Source: Jackrogersella multiformis
Taxonomy: Eukaryota > Ascomycota > Sordariomycetes > Xylariales > Hypoxylaceae
Direction: 5' to 3'
DNA length: 64,000 bases
NCBI GenBank assembly: GCA_902806575.1
Contig: CADCXD010000007.1
Coordinates: 124,001 to 188,000, forward strand
The notes under the pieces were generated by a model. It was given only the letters and a program-made list of their open reading frames with translations, was not told the DNA's origin and made no database searches. The stretch's first letter is position 1, and the number at the start of each line of letters is the position of its first letter. Shown here piece by piece: positions 12,088-25,078 of the stretch. Both the position numbers and the translations under genes were made by a program.

Positions 12088-14095
12088 CTAGCCATTCCTG
12101 CCTTGGATGAGTCGTAGCCGTCGTTCGCCATCAGTGCCGCCGACAGATGCGTGGCCGGGGAGGAAATTAAACCCTCCCATCGAGTGCCGATTGGATTGCC
12201 TAGTTCTCGATGTACTCCTCGACACGGTGCCCGAGATTGTCGTGCCCCTTTCCGCATGTGGGCCCTCTGTGATGGTTGCCAATGGGTCGGTCGCCACGAT
12301 GCGCGTAGGCGTATTCGGCGAGCTGAGCGAATTCATGGCGGTCTGGTAGTCCGGAAGGGCGATGGGGCCCGTGTAACTGTTCGACCTTGGCAGCGGTGCC
12401 CTCGTGGCTGTTGCGTAACTAGGTACCTTGCTCAGTTCTTCCAAGTCTAAGAATTCGGTGTGCTCCGGTGGCGTGTGATGACCACCTGCATGAGCCGGGT
12501 GGTCCTCCTCGCTTGTCTGTCGTGACAGCTGCGTCGAATGCGCCTGCGAGGAATCTCCGGTGTGATCGCTGTCGTGCGGATGGAATGGGGTTGTAGCCCC
12601 CGACCCAGCAGAATTCATTGATGAGTAAGATTCGTTTCTCCGAGATTCGTCAAGAGACACGTTTTGTAACCTAGAAGATAGAGCCGCGGGAGGCACAGCT
12701 ACAGCATGAGCCATGGCCGCGAGGTTCTCCGACGAGCCAGCCCGGGATTGTGCGTAGAACGGACTGTTAACGCCGCTCTGCACCGCAGGGGTCATGAGTC
12801 CGCCTGGGTCCATATCTTCGTATAGCTGGTCTAGTACGTGCATTCCGTAGCCCGGAGGAGCCATGCTTAATGGTTCACTCTCGGTTGCTTTGCTGGAGTT
12901 TTCTGGTGCCTGAGAGACGAGATTGCCGTCCTCGTCTAAAGGCATATTTGGCGAGATGAAGATGGTGATTGGTAATGATGCTCGAAGCTGTTCATGCGGT
13001 TGTTAATACATACATCCTCCTCTATCATAGCTTATAGCAAGAAATCATACCTCGGAAATGTGACCATCGGGATTCTTTAGCGCAACTGTTAACTTGAGCT
13101 TGTGCCTGATCTTGATACCGTGAACCGAGCAATCCTGGATGCATCTGCTCAGCCTCTTAGGTAGAGGCAGTTCCTTGAAAATGACCCATCCTTCCTGGCC
13201 GGTCTCCTCGATATTGTCACGCCAGTTGTTGTCGCGGCTAATTTCGAAACTCCATGACGTGACGTCGCGGTCGTATTTGTAAGATTTGGTCGGAATCGGA
13301 TAACTCTGCACACTGAATTCTTGGACCTCGATAAGTTTAACCGTGATATCGCCCATTTCTAAGCCTTTCAGCAGAGGCGTGAAACGCATCTCTAGAGGAA
13401 TATTGCTACCAAAGACCACGGCCTTTTGTGGGATGACCACAGAGTACTCGACTTTGTTAGGCCATATGTTCTCCACGCTCATAGCATGGTTGAACTCGAG
13501 CGCCGCAGGCTCTAAAGTCCGAATAATTCTAAGTCGCTTGTAAGCATGTACGTTCTTGGCCAGCTTTCCCCTCGAAATAGTTGCTTTCAAGGCATAGGTA
13601 AGGCCTGTCTGATAGAGCCCCTCGACGCTCTCCGAGGTATCTCCCGGGAGCAGAAACTCGAATGGCCATTCATAATTTCCAGGGGCTAGAGTGTTGTGAT
13701 GCGTCGTCTCGCCCACAAATGGTGGCCAGGTATGTCTCAGAAGCGTAGTCGTTCTGTCAACTTTCTGGTTGTGAATACCGGACGGCGTTTGTCTTCCATC
13801 AACCCATGACACCCGGCAGCTGCCCATTAATCGCAGGTGAACATCCTCAACTTTTAAGTGTTCTCTTAGACATAGGACTAAGACGCCCTTCAAAAGCTGA
13901 CCGGAAGCCTCGTGCTCATTTCCACGTAAAACGATAAAATCGTTCTCGAGACTGTAGTGGATACTCAGTAAGATGCTGTTGGGATTTTATTTATTTTTCG
14001 TTGTTAGTGAACATCGATGGCTCGGCTTACCGTATCTCGAATAAGGTACATGCGCTCCGGCTGGCAACGGCGATAAAAGGGTTAAAGGATGGCAT
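12088..14095 (-). CDS. creD: arrestin-related trafficking adaptor CreD
   Basis: Three exons: 14095-14031, 13975-13051 and 12987-12088, in phase, about 629 aa. The order is arrestin-N (about 20-150), arrestin-C (about 170-340) and a disordered tail. The blocks SVENIWPNKVEYSV, LKGLEMGDITVKLIE, IKIRHKLKLTVALKNPDGHI and the very C-terminal ERRLRLIQGR match the HECT-ligase-interacting protein CreD of Aspergillus. CreD and relatives (yeast Rod1/Art4) recruit the Rsp5-type ubiquitin ligase HulA to cargo. A PPxY ligase-binding motif (PPGY, residues 374-377) is present, and VPSY and LPDY motifs lie later in the tail. In Aspergillus, creD mutations oppose creB/creC mutations. The creC gene lies 5.3 kb to the right on the same strand. 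The start at 14095 is chosen because the next upstream in-frame ATG adds unrelated sequence. Confidence is high. Confidence 0.93.
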
Positions 14096-17000
14096 TTTTA
14101 ATTCGGCAGTTTCAACAGCGTGTATTATTGCTTTTGACGATATGCCTGTACTCGGTGGAGAGCCGGCTTGCGGATGTCGTCCACGGAAGGTGAACGGTAA
14201 ATAATGAAGGTTGGTCATGTTTATAAGGGATGAGCGGCGGGCAAGACAGGTGTATTAAAGCAGTTAGAATCAACCGGCCCTACTAGTACAAAGAGCGTGG
14301 GACAGCTTTGCAAGGAACCTGTATGCGTATGACACAAGATACGAAGACCGGAGCTCCTAGCGGGTGGGTACTAGGGGTAACTACTTTTAGTATATATCTC
14401 TTCTCCCTTGACCTTTTTTGTTTATGTTTCTTTTCCTTGAGATGGGTCCTGTCTATTGAAATAGAATGGGGACTCTGGAAATTGTCACGGCTTTAAGTGA
14501 TGGGATCCAGAGTCATGAGGCAGCAAGCAAAGGATATTCCCGCTGCCGTGCTCGGGCAACTCGTCCCATTTTTCTGTCTCATGGGCAGTTTTCGTCGTCA
14601 ACGGTTCAACCAGTCAAGAGACTTTGCGACGTTATTTAGACATGTACGTATATAGAACACCGGGGCTGGTTAAGGGAACCTTCGATTGCCAGGCGTGCCA
14701 GGCTGCCAGGGGCAAAATGGGAACTTGGCTGGCTGGCTGGACCTTGATCGGCTTGGTTTAGAAACGGTGATAGCCGGCCGGGATCTGCGCTGGTAGTAGT
14801 CTGGTAATAATAGTCAGGTAGATCGTGAACTTTGAAGAAAATGTACCAAGATACATGCAGCGTGTAGCATGCAGCACCTACCTAGGTACACTAGGTATAT
14901 GTAGGTATCATGTACCTGGTGAAGGTAGGCATCATGTAGGTATCATGCACCAAACTTCCAAGGAAGGCTATGGAGCATTTTGGATGCACAGGATGCACAG
15001 GATGCACTGGATCAACGGAAGCGAAAGGAGAATCCGCATCGAGGCGGCTATGTATCATAAGTACCTAGGTACCTAGGTACACGTAGGTAAGCATGATATT
15101 TTCTTCCCTTCTTCTTATTACCTTGCTTCTTAAGGACGCATTTTTTTAAAAAAAAAAATTTAAAAAAAAGGGGGCAGAGGGGACAGAGGGGTAACATTCA
15201 TCCATCAGATTATTTTTTGGTGTGTTACTAGGTCGTGAATCTTCTAGTCAGGTGGGGCTTGAGAACCTGATATCGGCCGGTCGCTATACCGGTCGCACCT
15301 ACTGTCTAGCAGTTGGTAACAGTGGCACTAGTATTAGGAAGAAGCCCTGGAGGGCTACTCCGTACCAGGCATGGGATGATGCGCGAGTCACGCGGTGGAA
15401 GGTTTGATAGCTGGAGGGCAAAGTTCTTTCTACCTTTCTACCTTTCTACCTAGCAGCTACCTAGGTACCTCCTAACCTAATTGCTCCCAATTCTACAACT
15501 CTATCGTCCGTTTCCGTCTTCTTAGTCGTCGTTATCGTTATCGACCGTAGTCTTTTTATCCACCCACCCATCCATACCTAGGTACTTAGTACTTTCCTAA
15601 CCTAACCTACTACACTACCTAGTGTAGGTACCCATTATCATAAACATCCATGGACTGATCATCACGAGAATACACCTGTCACCAACTATACCATTACATG
15701 TGTTATAAGTTTCTTGCGCTACAAGTATTTATTTAAGTTGTCCTGTCCCTGTTGCGATTCGAGTCCCACGGGTCCCACGAGTGATGGAACTTGTCTCGTT
15801 TCTCCTACCGGTAGCCAGGATGAAGGATGACTTCTAACTCTTTCAAGTCAAACGAAGTAGGTAAGCAGTGCCTTGATAACGAATAGGTATATTTGCGTTC
15901 GTATATGTACACAAATAATCCATTCGAGATTGGAATCATCACATCATGGAGTGTGGTGTGGAGTTGGCTCGCTCTCCTGCATCGCCTTGCATATCCTTCC
16001 TTTCATATGATTTCTCCTCAGCTCAGCCCTCCACGTCTTTCGTTGCAGCAACCAGCAACCAGCAACCAGCATGCAGCAATAACCCCAAACTTGTTTACAT
16101 GCCCAGTCTCTCTCGTTCGTCCGGGGCGGAGCTGACCTACCTACATTCTACGGCGCGGAGAACAGAGGTCTCATGATGTTGCTAAGTGGCAGACATCTTC
16201 AAAAGAACCTTTTTCGAATCGAAAAAGAATGCATTGTCTTACGAACGAACCATCACCCGAAATATCCACGAGCTTCCGTGGGGGTGGCCTAGATTCGATT
16301 CGGCATCTCACATCTATCTACCTAGGTACCTAGGCAGCTATATTATAGATACCTAGCTGCCGATTCATTTTCTTAAGCTTGGCGGTGAATACCGATGAAG
16401 GACACTGCCCTATGAGCATCACGATTTTCAGAAATCGTTCTACGAACTGTACATATGACTGCAGATGGCTTTATTCGTGACATGATCAAGGTATTGCGGA
16501 TCTATGCGCCAAGCTTGACTTGGTTCATCAGACTGCGACCTTGTATGCATGGTTCCTGGAGGCTGTTCGCTTTGCCTTTGGCATTTACAGTGCATCCATA
16601 TTATTTATTACACTCACTTCATCGGATCTCACAACCCTTACACTCGGCCAAACAAACAACCGGTGAACCGAAGCAAACAGTAGAGTCGCTACCGAGGTCA
16701 TGAATATTTGCACCGGCTCTGACTCTGACTCGAGCAACCATCGGGAAAAAGTCATCTAGAATATCACTCTCATTGGTTGTTAATTGTCTTTCGAATAAAT
16801 TTGCGTGCTAACCAACCAACATGTATGCTGCTTAAGTTTTTGAGACCGATCCCATTCGAGGAACCGGCCAAGGGTTCAACTCTGACAGAACTGGTAATAT
16901 CTCGAGCCCGGATTCAAAGCTCTAAAAATCTTTACCTATCTATTAGGGCGAGATTCACTCAGTCGGCAGGCGAAGCTCGGTTGCTACTAGTGTAGATCTA

Positions 17001-19410
17001 AAAGTTATCTGCATTATTTGTTAAATCTAACCAACGCAGCTTAGTAGAACGGAAGCGGTTTCTATGCTTAGTGGCGGAAACTCGTCAGCACGTCTTGACC
17101 ACTTAATTGCTTCGTTTAGAATCCGTGCTAGTGATACCTCGCCGCATTGGAAGATAAGGTCAATTTATCACGACATCGACGAGTTGGTAGTAGCTGTTGG
17201 TAACATCTAACACCTGCATCTAGTGTAGCGGAGTATTATCATACAATTTTTTTTAATGGAAATAGATCCACTCCTCCTAACCAAGTATTAGAGCCTCAAC
17301 TGGGCATCTGTACCCATAGGGCCACCTACCTACTGCCTACCTGGCACTACTACCTAATGTATTACATCAACTCAAGTGGAGTGAAATCCTATCTAATTTT
17401 GGCGGCCCGAGCAACCAAGCATCATAGATTATTATCGGATTAGGTACAAGAGAGGATAAATATTCGATGCTGTTTCCAGAATGATAGTTCATTTATCGGG
17501 CGTTGGTGGATTTCTATCATTTTAAGCATCGGGGCCGCAGACCCGTAACAGACTCCTCTACATACAGAGATATGCGGAAACTCAACGCGGTTTTTCCCGA
17601 GATAGCATCATGGACCTAGTCAAGGACGAGGTCCTTTGAAATGCCTGACATGAATTCGTTTTAAGGTGTCCAGGCGGGTCAGGTTAGCGCTGAGCCCTGA
17701 GCTTTCTAAGTGGATATTACTTAGTCTCATCAGTGGAGAGGCTAAGCATCCGCTTGGAAGAAAAAAAATCATCGTAGGTTTTCAAGGTATGCATGTGCAC
17801 CTATCCACGCCACGTGGGGGGCACCCTACAGGAATTTGTAGTGCCTGACGATCTTGAAAATCGGCAGTGCTTTCGAAAGTCAAAAGGAGAAGGGGAAAAA
17901 AAGGAAAAGGTTTACACCGACAGCTTCCGCGTGCACACACACATACACATACCTACCTAGGTAGGTAGCTGTTAGGCTTCGAGACCTAGCAAGCTCCGCC
18001 GACCGACGGATACGGATTACCCTTTTTAGAGTTCGTCTTCGTCGCCGTCATCCTCACCTCGTTCGGTTTTGGTTCGAAGTTCTCCCTGGCCAAAGCAGCA
18101 GCGGGCAGGTAGGGGACCACTCACCCAGTTTCACGCCTTGCCGGGATAGGCGTCTGAAGGGCCGACTTGGAAGGTCGAGTCGAATACCTACCTACATAAA
18201 AGAAAATAAAAAGAGAGGAACCCTGTTGAGGCTCTCCTCCTTAGGCGCGTTCCAGACGCAAGCGCCGCCGCGCTGAAAAACCGCATGCCGGTGCCGGCCG
18301 CCGCCGCTAGCCTCTGCGCGCCGCGCGAGTCCTTTTTACGAGACCCTGATTATCGGGTCGACTGCCCACCTGGGTTAACTAACCAACTACCTACACTAGC
18401 AGTAGGTAACCAGCCAACCAACCAAACCGTCCCCCCTTACCTACGCCTGCAGGAGCTGTAGATAGCTACCTGGGTAGCTAGGCAGCTAGTTAGCTAGCTA
18501 GAGCGGGTGCTGGTGCTGGTGCTGGTTGGCTGGCGGCGAAGATAAGAAGCTGAACACCAAGAGGAAATCTAATATAATACAAAAAATATTACATAGGTAA
18601 TTGTGTCTTCACATGCTTTCGACGCAATGCAATGCACCTTGCCTGCGCACGTAACGTAGGAGCCTCACCCATCCACCCAGGGAATATTGAGAGACACCCA
18701 AAATAAAATAATAGAGCGTCCCAGGAATATGCGGTGCGATGCTATGGGACGCGCATACCGGCTTTCCTGATCCAGCCATCCCGTCGTAGATCTAATTCTT
18801 CGCGTATCGACTCACGTATGTATGTATGCATATGCGGAATGTAGCACAGCGACGGTCGAAAGAAACACAGACCTCCGTTTTTGGTCGGATCCTGTTTTAT
18901 TTTATTTCTCACCACGAGAATCAAACTCCTGGCGCCGATTCTCGCGGCGTCTCATAGAAACAACCTCTACCTCTACCTCCTTAACCCTGATTTGTAAAGA
19001 TGTCCACTCCTGCCCTATCCACCCATCCCATCCTCTGCAGCAGCGCAGCTGGGAGCTGTTAGAGAAAGTACCCGGGTCCCACACTTACACCGAAAAACCA
19101 CCGGGCCAGCCTCCCGGGGCGGCGGGCGGCAAGCGGGAGTCACACCCAACAGGAAACGTTTTCGTTTGGATGGGGCTTCCGCTGTAGCATCGCTCCAATG
19201 CCGGAGATTTCCCTCCCTTCCAATATGCAAAATCGCGCTCCGCTGGTGACTAATGGCATTACGGCAATGCGTCAATGCGTGTTCTTGTTTCGGGGCTGCT
19301 TTGCTGTTCCATGATATCCACAAAAAAGTCGTTTGATTAATGGATACAGTCGTTCGACGTTGTCCGCGTGTAGCCACCGAAAAGATTCAAGAATGTATTA
19401 TCCATCTCAT
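14096..19410. other. long gene-free spacer between creD and creC
   Basis: 5.3 kb with no recognisable protein or RNA gene. It contains many TACCTAGGTA-type palindromes (a double copy at 15062-15079), a GGATGCACA repeat near 14981-15005, CTACCTTT repeats near 15431-15450, and GC-rich pieces near 18240-18330. All open frames are short and unlike known families. It includes the creD promoter (left end) and creC 3' UTR (right end). Confidence 0.55.
15062..15079. repeat. double palindrome TACCTAGGTACCTAGGTA
   Basis: Two overlapping copies of the self-complementary decamer TACCTAGGTA. The same 18-mer occurs at 36006-36023 and 39397-39414, always outside genes. Confidence 0.95.
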
Positions 19411-21615
19411 TTATGAGTCCGCTTGAGCTGGAGAGTCCGATGGCCGGTTCCAAGTTCTGATGTGACCTAGGATAAGTCCCCTTAGCATACGCAACATAAA
19501 TCAACTTGATCAAGGTAACTCTGCTTACCTGTCTTACAGCTCGCGATGATAGCATCTTCGGTGAACTCGATCCAGCTGAGTGGATGCTTGTCTGCCACCT
19601 TAGTCAATACGGGCGGCAATATCGCCGTTCGCGACCGTGGCTCAACAGAATGGTTAATCGTGTTTTCTTCTCCTTCTAACGCCGAGACGATAGAGTCCGA
19701 CCTTAACCTACTAGCCGAGGTGCCCTGCGTCTCGGCGCGCTGTAACGCGGGGAGTCGAGAGGAGACAGAACCACGCTGCCGACTGGATATCTGTTCCGTC
19801 ATGTTAGCAATTCCATTCGTAGCAGCATGGAATGGGAGGACACACAGCCTTCGGTTTATGCAACATCCCCACGTTAAAATCCCAGAGACATAACCGGCAG
19901 TCTTCGCCCACGCTGCCAAAGCGATAGTTTCTTTCATCGCATCTCCAGGGATCGAACGCAACAGACGTGACCCATGACTGATGACCTTGGCATCGCGCTA
20001 TGAGTGTCATTTCTGAAGGGCACCAGATGGATATCAAGTCGTCTTGTCCTCCCGTGAGGACGTACTTGCCGTCGGGAGACCAACATATACATGTGAATCC
20101 GCCGTAATACGCATTATACACCCCAAGGAGCCTATAAATTTGTTAACGATCATCTCAGTCTTTAGGTTCGCCACTTTCGACACTCACTCTTCCTTGAGAT
20201 AATCGATAATCCGCATCGTACCATCTTCGGACACCACCGCGAGATGGCGGTTGTCAGGCGAGAATTCGAAAGCGTTGATCCGCTGATTTGACAGTTTCCA
20301 CACAGCTATGGGGTTGTTCTTCTGGTTCTTGGAGTGAACAGATTTCTGCACATTAATCTCTTTATAGTGGTCGACGACCTTAGGTACCGAAACCTCCCCG
20401 TTAGATTTGGTTTCCTCCTCGTCGGGGCTGAAGACCGCATCCTCCTTCTCCTTATCATAGACAACTAAGGAGCCATCCATATGCGCCGCAAGAAATAAAT
20501 TTTCAGCTCCGGGGATCCATCGAATTTGGGAGACGGGCGTCTTGTTAATCACACCCTATGATTGATTAATGGAGTTCCTTATAGGTGAGATCTGAACTCT
20601 CACATTCTTATTTAGTCTAGTATATCGCTGGGTTATAGGCTCCCACCAGATGATCTCGCCAGTTGAGAACCCCATGATAATATCAATATGGCTCGCGCTC
20701 TTGGTAACCAAGTTTACGTCGTGGCTTAAGCAATGGGCCTTTGTAAACAGAATCTTAGTCAAGTAATCAGCCTTCGTGGGGGACGATAGATCCAGCCATT
20801 GGAAAGCACGGTTGACGTTGGCAAAAGCAAACAGGCCGTCACTTGGTCGATCGGCAAGCTTTTTGGAGAATGCCTCGTTAATAATAACTCGTGAGATGAA
20901 GGAAGAATTGCTCTTAGTCATGTTATTCTTCGGTTTGCGCCGCTTGTTAGGGTCCTTAGTCTTCTCCGGCGCAAGTAAAGCATTGTCACCACCGAAAGCC
21001 GGCGCCGAGATAGCAGTAGCGGATGTTGACGGGCCGCCGTCGCTGAAGGATGTACCTCTCCCTTCGCCATCACTACTCAGCATGGCATCGTTAGAATAGC
21101 GTCCCTCACTCGGGTGCTCGGCGATACTCGGTGATAGTGTGGTCGTTGTCGGGGTAAGCTTAAAGAGAGCTGGAGGCGGTGGCCGCGTTTCTAAACTGAG
21201 GAGCGAAAGCTTGGTTCCGATTGTGGCTGGCTGCGGTGTCGTCGCTAGCGGGTTGGGATTAATAATTGGCGCTTCCGACGGATGGGGTGGCGGCGTCGCA
21301 AGCAGAAGGTCTTCTCTAAGCACGTATGTTCCTATATCATAGTCTCAGCGCCAGTTCCGAATATTCTATTTTCTTCCACACAACCGTACCCTCTCCAGCT
21401 AGGAATTGGTCTTCGGGGTTCGACAAGATGTTGTTGGTCTCGATCATAGGTGTGGCATGACCGGCAGCAACAGCGGCATTATACGCTGCCTGCGTAGGGT
21501 ACCTAGGCGGAGGCGGTAGCACACTACGTGCGCGAGACAACGCGGGTAGGTTAGCCGTCTGGGCATGATCATAGTCGAGGAGCACAGCATGAGCAGTAGG
21601 GACGAGTAGGGACAA
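19411..21615 (-). CDS. creC: WD40 protein CreC, partner of deubiquitinase CreB
   Basis: Six exons: 21615-21390, 21331-20604, 20555-20188, 20131-19846, 19790-19529 and 19466-19411. All join in phase to about 641 aa. CreC (WDR20/DMR-N9 family) forms a complex with the deubiquitinase CreB that acts in carbon catabolite repression. The N-terminal Pro-rich region contains ETNNILSNPEDQFLAGEGTY and LATPPPHPSEAPIINPNPLA, both diagnostic for CreC. WD40 repeats follow: SHIDIIMGFSTGEIIWWEPI, PVSQIRWIPGAENLFLAAH, INAFEFSPDNRHLAVVSEDG, FTCICWSPDGKYVLTGGQDD, and SWVTSVAFDPWRCDERNYRF to DCRLCLWDF. The last blade is split over the small final exon (HIRTWNRP). The C-terminus ends soon after. The start at 21615 gives an N-terminal extension of about 30 residues compared with the Aspergillus protein, so the true start could differ. 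It is divergent from gem1. Confidence 0.93.
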
Positions 21616-23130
21616 GGCAGCCTTACAACATGGTGAGGGTTTCCTACACTCTAAGTGAGGACCGCCAAATAGCAGGTAGCAGCAATATGATGTCGTGTAA
21701 TACTAGACATATAGCTCGTATATTTTAGATACCGTCATGAAAGTAGACGAGCGGTCTATCGAATACCAATTGTAGATAGAGCAGGGGGGAACAGTGGAGT
21801 TGGAGTAAGAGTAGAATTCATTTAGTAAGTAAGTAAGCAAGATATATCAACTCATATTCGTAAGGTCGATAGACATATTTTAAAAGTATAGCTTATATTA
21901 TAATATTAACATCATCCGCTGCTGCAAAAGGAAAGCAGGAAGGCTAAGAGGGAAGAAGCAATGAAGCAGTGGAAAGAAGTTGGAAATTGGAAGTTGGTGT
22001 GTGTGATGTTGCGCATTAGGTAGGTACTGTAGTGAGAAACGACAAGGAAACAACTCCTACGTAGTATGGATGTCTACTATGTACAAGTTTAAGGTCGGGG
22101 TTACCGAAACGAACATTAAACAAGGGTATCGATTCTCTCGGGGAGGTTGATGTGGGGTAATTCAAGCAATTACATTGCACTATTTGAAGGCATGGGGGAT
22201 TGGATGAGGGGAAAGGACTCCCCTTGAATTACTAGTGTAGACTCGTAGGTACGTAATATCCAGGGTACCTAAGTGCTTAAGCTGATGTACCTACATGTAG
22301 GTAGGCACATCAAAATATTGTTTGGCAATGGCGGATGCTCGTCCAGTTACTTGGAACCTTCGACATTTTGGAATCTGATCCATAAAGTAAAATTCAATGT
22401 TCTTAGTGGAGGAACTTGCAGATGTACATACCTACCTACATGTAGGTACGTTCAGGGCTGCATCCCACCTGTAATATAATTGCTCTTATAGGTGATATCT
22501 TCCAAGGTTCTGGGGTTTTCACCTATCAACTTGAAGAAGATGAGCATATCAAATTATTCGCAACTCTAATTCGATATTTGTTTCATCATACCTAGGTAGG
22601 TATAACATCAATTTAATATAAGATCGTATATCATATCTAGAGCATGTTTGTTGAATGTCAAGATTTGTAGTTATATTAAGTACGGCACCTTATGTACCTA
22701 GATAGTTATGTACCTACATATGGGTAGGTACTTATGATATCCATACCCTAGGTTGGCGGTATCTAATCGGATAATCACCAGGTTAGCCCGGGAAACGTCG
22801 ATACGGGATCCATTACCTACATGTACCTAGGGTACCGTCGAACCATTTACAGCCAATCCTTTACCACATATTCTCTCTACTTAGAACAAGTTCCGAATCC
22901 ATTCAACTTCTTCCCGTTTGCTAAGCGGAGAATAAATCAACACCGCTCTCAACTGGCTTACTACGTAATAATAAAACCATCTCCCTCTTATAGCTTCAGC
23001 TCATCGCTTACCGCTCGCGCTTCTATTCAACCAGCTTCTGGACCTTGTTGCATTCCGTATAGTCCATATAGCTACGGAACGAATGGCATCATAACGAACG
23101 AGCTCCATCTTGCTGGATTTCTTGACCAGT
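21616..23130. promoter_or_regulatory. divergent intergenic region creC / gem1
   Basis: 1.5 kb shared 5' region. It contains palindromes of the type CCTACATGTAGG (around 22288-22299 and 22436-22447) and TACCTAGGTA near 22590. No gene is seen. Confidence 0.5.
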
Positions 23131-25078
23131 ATGGCTATAGGTACACGGTCCTACGTTTCGTCCCATGAATCGCGAGTTTAGATGATTAACGGCATCGCTC
23201 TGTATAGTACGAATTTGTGTATGCGGAGACGAAGGCACCGGCAAATCGAGCCTCATCGCATCTCTCGTTAAGGACGTGTTTGTGAGCAACAAGATACAAC
23301 CCGTCCTACCTCAAATAACCATTCCGCCGAGCATTGGTACCCCCGAAAATGTCACCACCACCATCGTCGACACATCGGCGCGTCCGCAAGATCGAACTAC
23401 TCTACGCAAAGAGATCCGAAAGTCCAACGTTATCCTTCTAGTCTACTCAGACCACTACAGCTATGAGCGGGTCGCTCTCTTCTGGATGCCTTACTTCCGC
23501 TCCCTCGGCGTAAACGTTCCTGTGGTCCTGTGCGCGAACAAGTCCGACCTGACCGATAATACCACCCCACAAGTCGTCGAGGATGAGATGCTACCCGTCA
23601 TGAACGAGTTTAGGGAAATTGATTCCTGCATACGAGCGACCGCCAGGGAACATCAGAATGTTAATGAGACATTCTTTCTCTGTCAGAAAGCCGTCACACA
23701 CCCTATCGCTCCGCTCTTCGATTACAAGGAGGGCAACCTAAAGCCGGTATGCGTGTCGGCTCTGAAGAGAATATTCTACCTTTGCGACAAGGATCAAGAT
23801 GGGTATTTGAATGACGACGAGATCCAAGAATTCCAGGCCAAGTGTTTCGAGAAGCCCTTGTCTGCCGAGGATCTGGATAACATCAAGCTGTCCATTGCGA
23901 AGTCTGTACCTGGGTCTGATACTACTAAAGGCGTTGATATGCGAGGTTTCCTCCAATTAAATAAGATCTATGCCGAAAAGGGTCGGCATGAGACAATATG
24001 GATCATCCTGCGCAAATACCATTACACCGACAGCTTGAGCTTGGAGGACAACTTTATTCATCCCAAGTTCGATGTCCCAGAATATGCCTCCGCTGAGCTC
24101 AGCCCAGCCGGCTACCGGTTCTTCATGGACCTTTTCTTGCTGTTCGATAAGGATAACGATGGCGGTCTAAACAACCAAGAGCTAGACGCACTGTTCGCTC
24201 CCACGCCTGGTCTGCCTCATTCTTGGGTGGAATCTTCGTTTCCATCTACAACTGTTCGCAACGAGGCTGGTCACATCACCCTCCAAGGTTGGTTGGCCCA
24301 ATGGAGCATGACAACGTTCCTTGAACCGAAAACTACCTTGGAGTATCTCGCATACCTAGGCTTCGAGCCTCCAAATGCTAGGGCCTTTCTCACGTCAGCT
24401 TTGAAGGTAACAAAGCCTCGCAAGAGGAGGAGACGTCCTGGCCGGGTTGAACGGAACGTTGTGTTATGCTATATCATTGGCGCATCAGGAGCTGGCAAGT
24501 CGTCTCTCCTAGACGCATTTCTCAACCGGCCTTTCGACGGCTTGTATAATCCAACTATCAAACCTAGAAGAGCTGTTAACAGTGTGGAGCTGCAAGGCGG
24601 CAAGCAATGTTACCTCATTCTTGAAGAGCTCGGGGAGCTTGAGCCTGCCATACTGGAGAATCAGGTCAGGCTAGACTCCTGTGACTTAATCAGCTATGCA
24701 TACGACTCGTCAGACCCGGACTCGTTTTCTCATATTGTCGATCTTCGAAAACGGTATCCACAACTCGATGAACTACCCTCAATCTATACGGCCTTGAAAG
24801 CCGACAAAGATAAAACCACTCAGCGAAGCGAGTTGCAACCAGACCAGTACACATCAAGCTTGATGATGAGCACGCCAGTCCACGTGAGCGTGACGTGGAA
24901 TAGCATCGGCGAGCTATTCGTCGCTCTAGCTGAGGCCGCTACGAATCCCAGCACGGCATTCCCCAAGAGCGAAGAGCCACCACCTGACCGCACAAGCTTA
25001 TATCTTGCCCTGGGAGCCACGACATGTGCTGCTGTGGCTGCCTTCATGATATGGAGGAGATCCACGAATTCCATTTAG
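23131..25078 (+). CDS. gem1: mitochondrial Rho GTPase Gem1 (Miro)
   Basis: Tail-anchored outer-membrane GTPase controlling mitochondrial shape and inheritance, and part of ERMES regulation. A 10-nt first exon (23131-23140, coding MAI plus one base) is followed by a 67-nt intron and exon 23208-25078, giving about 626 aa. The first GTPase domain has P-loop GDEGTGKSS at 10-18. EF-hand loops are DKDQDGYLNDDE (197-208) and DKDNDGGLNNQE (317-328). The second GTPase has P-loop GASGAGKSS (428-436). The tail is a transmembrane segment (about 605-621) followed by RRSTNSI, the usual outer-membrane anchor layout. Without the mini-exon the P-loop would have no start codon; the MAI-V-RICVCGDEG join restores the family N-terminus. 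Full family length and all key motifs are present. Confidence 0.95.
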
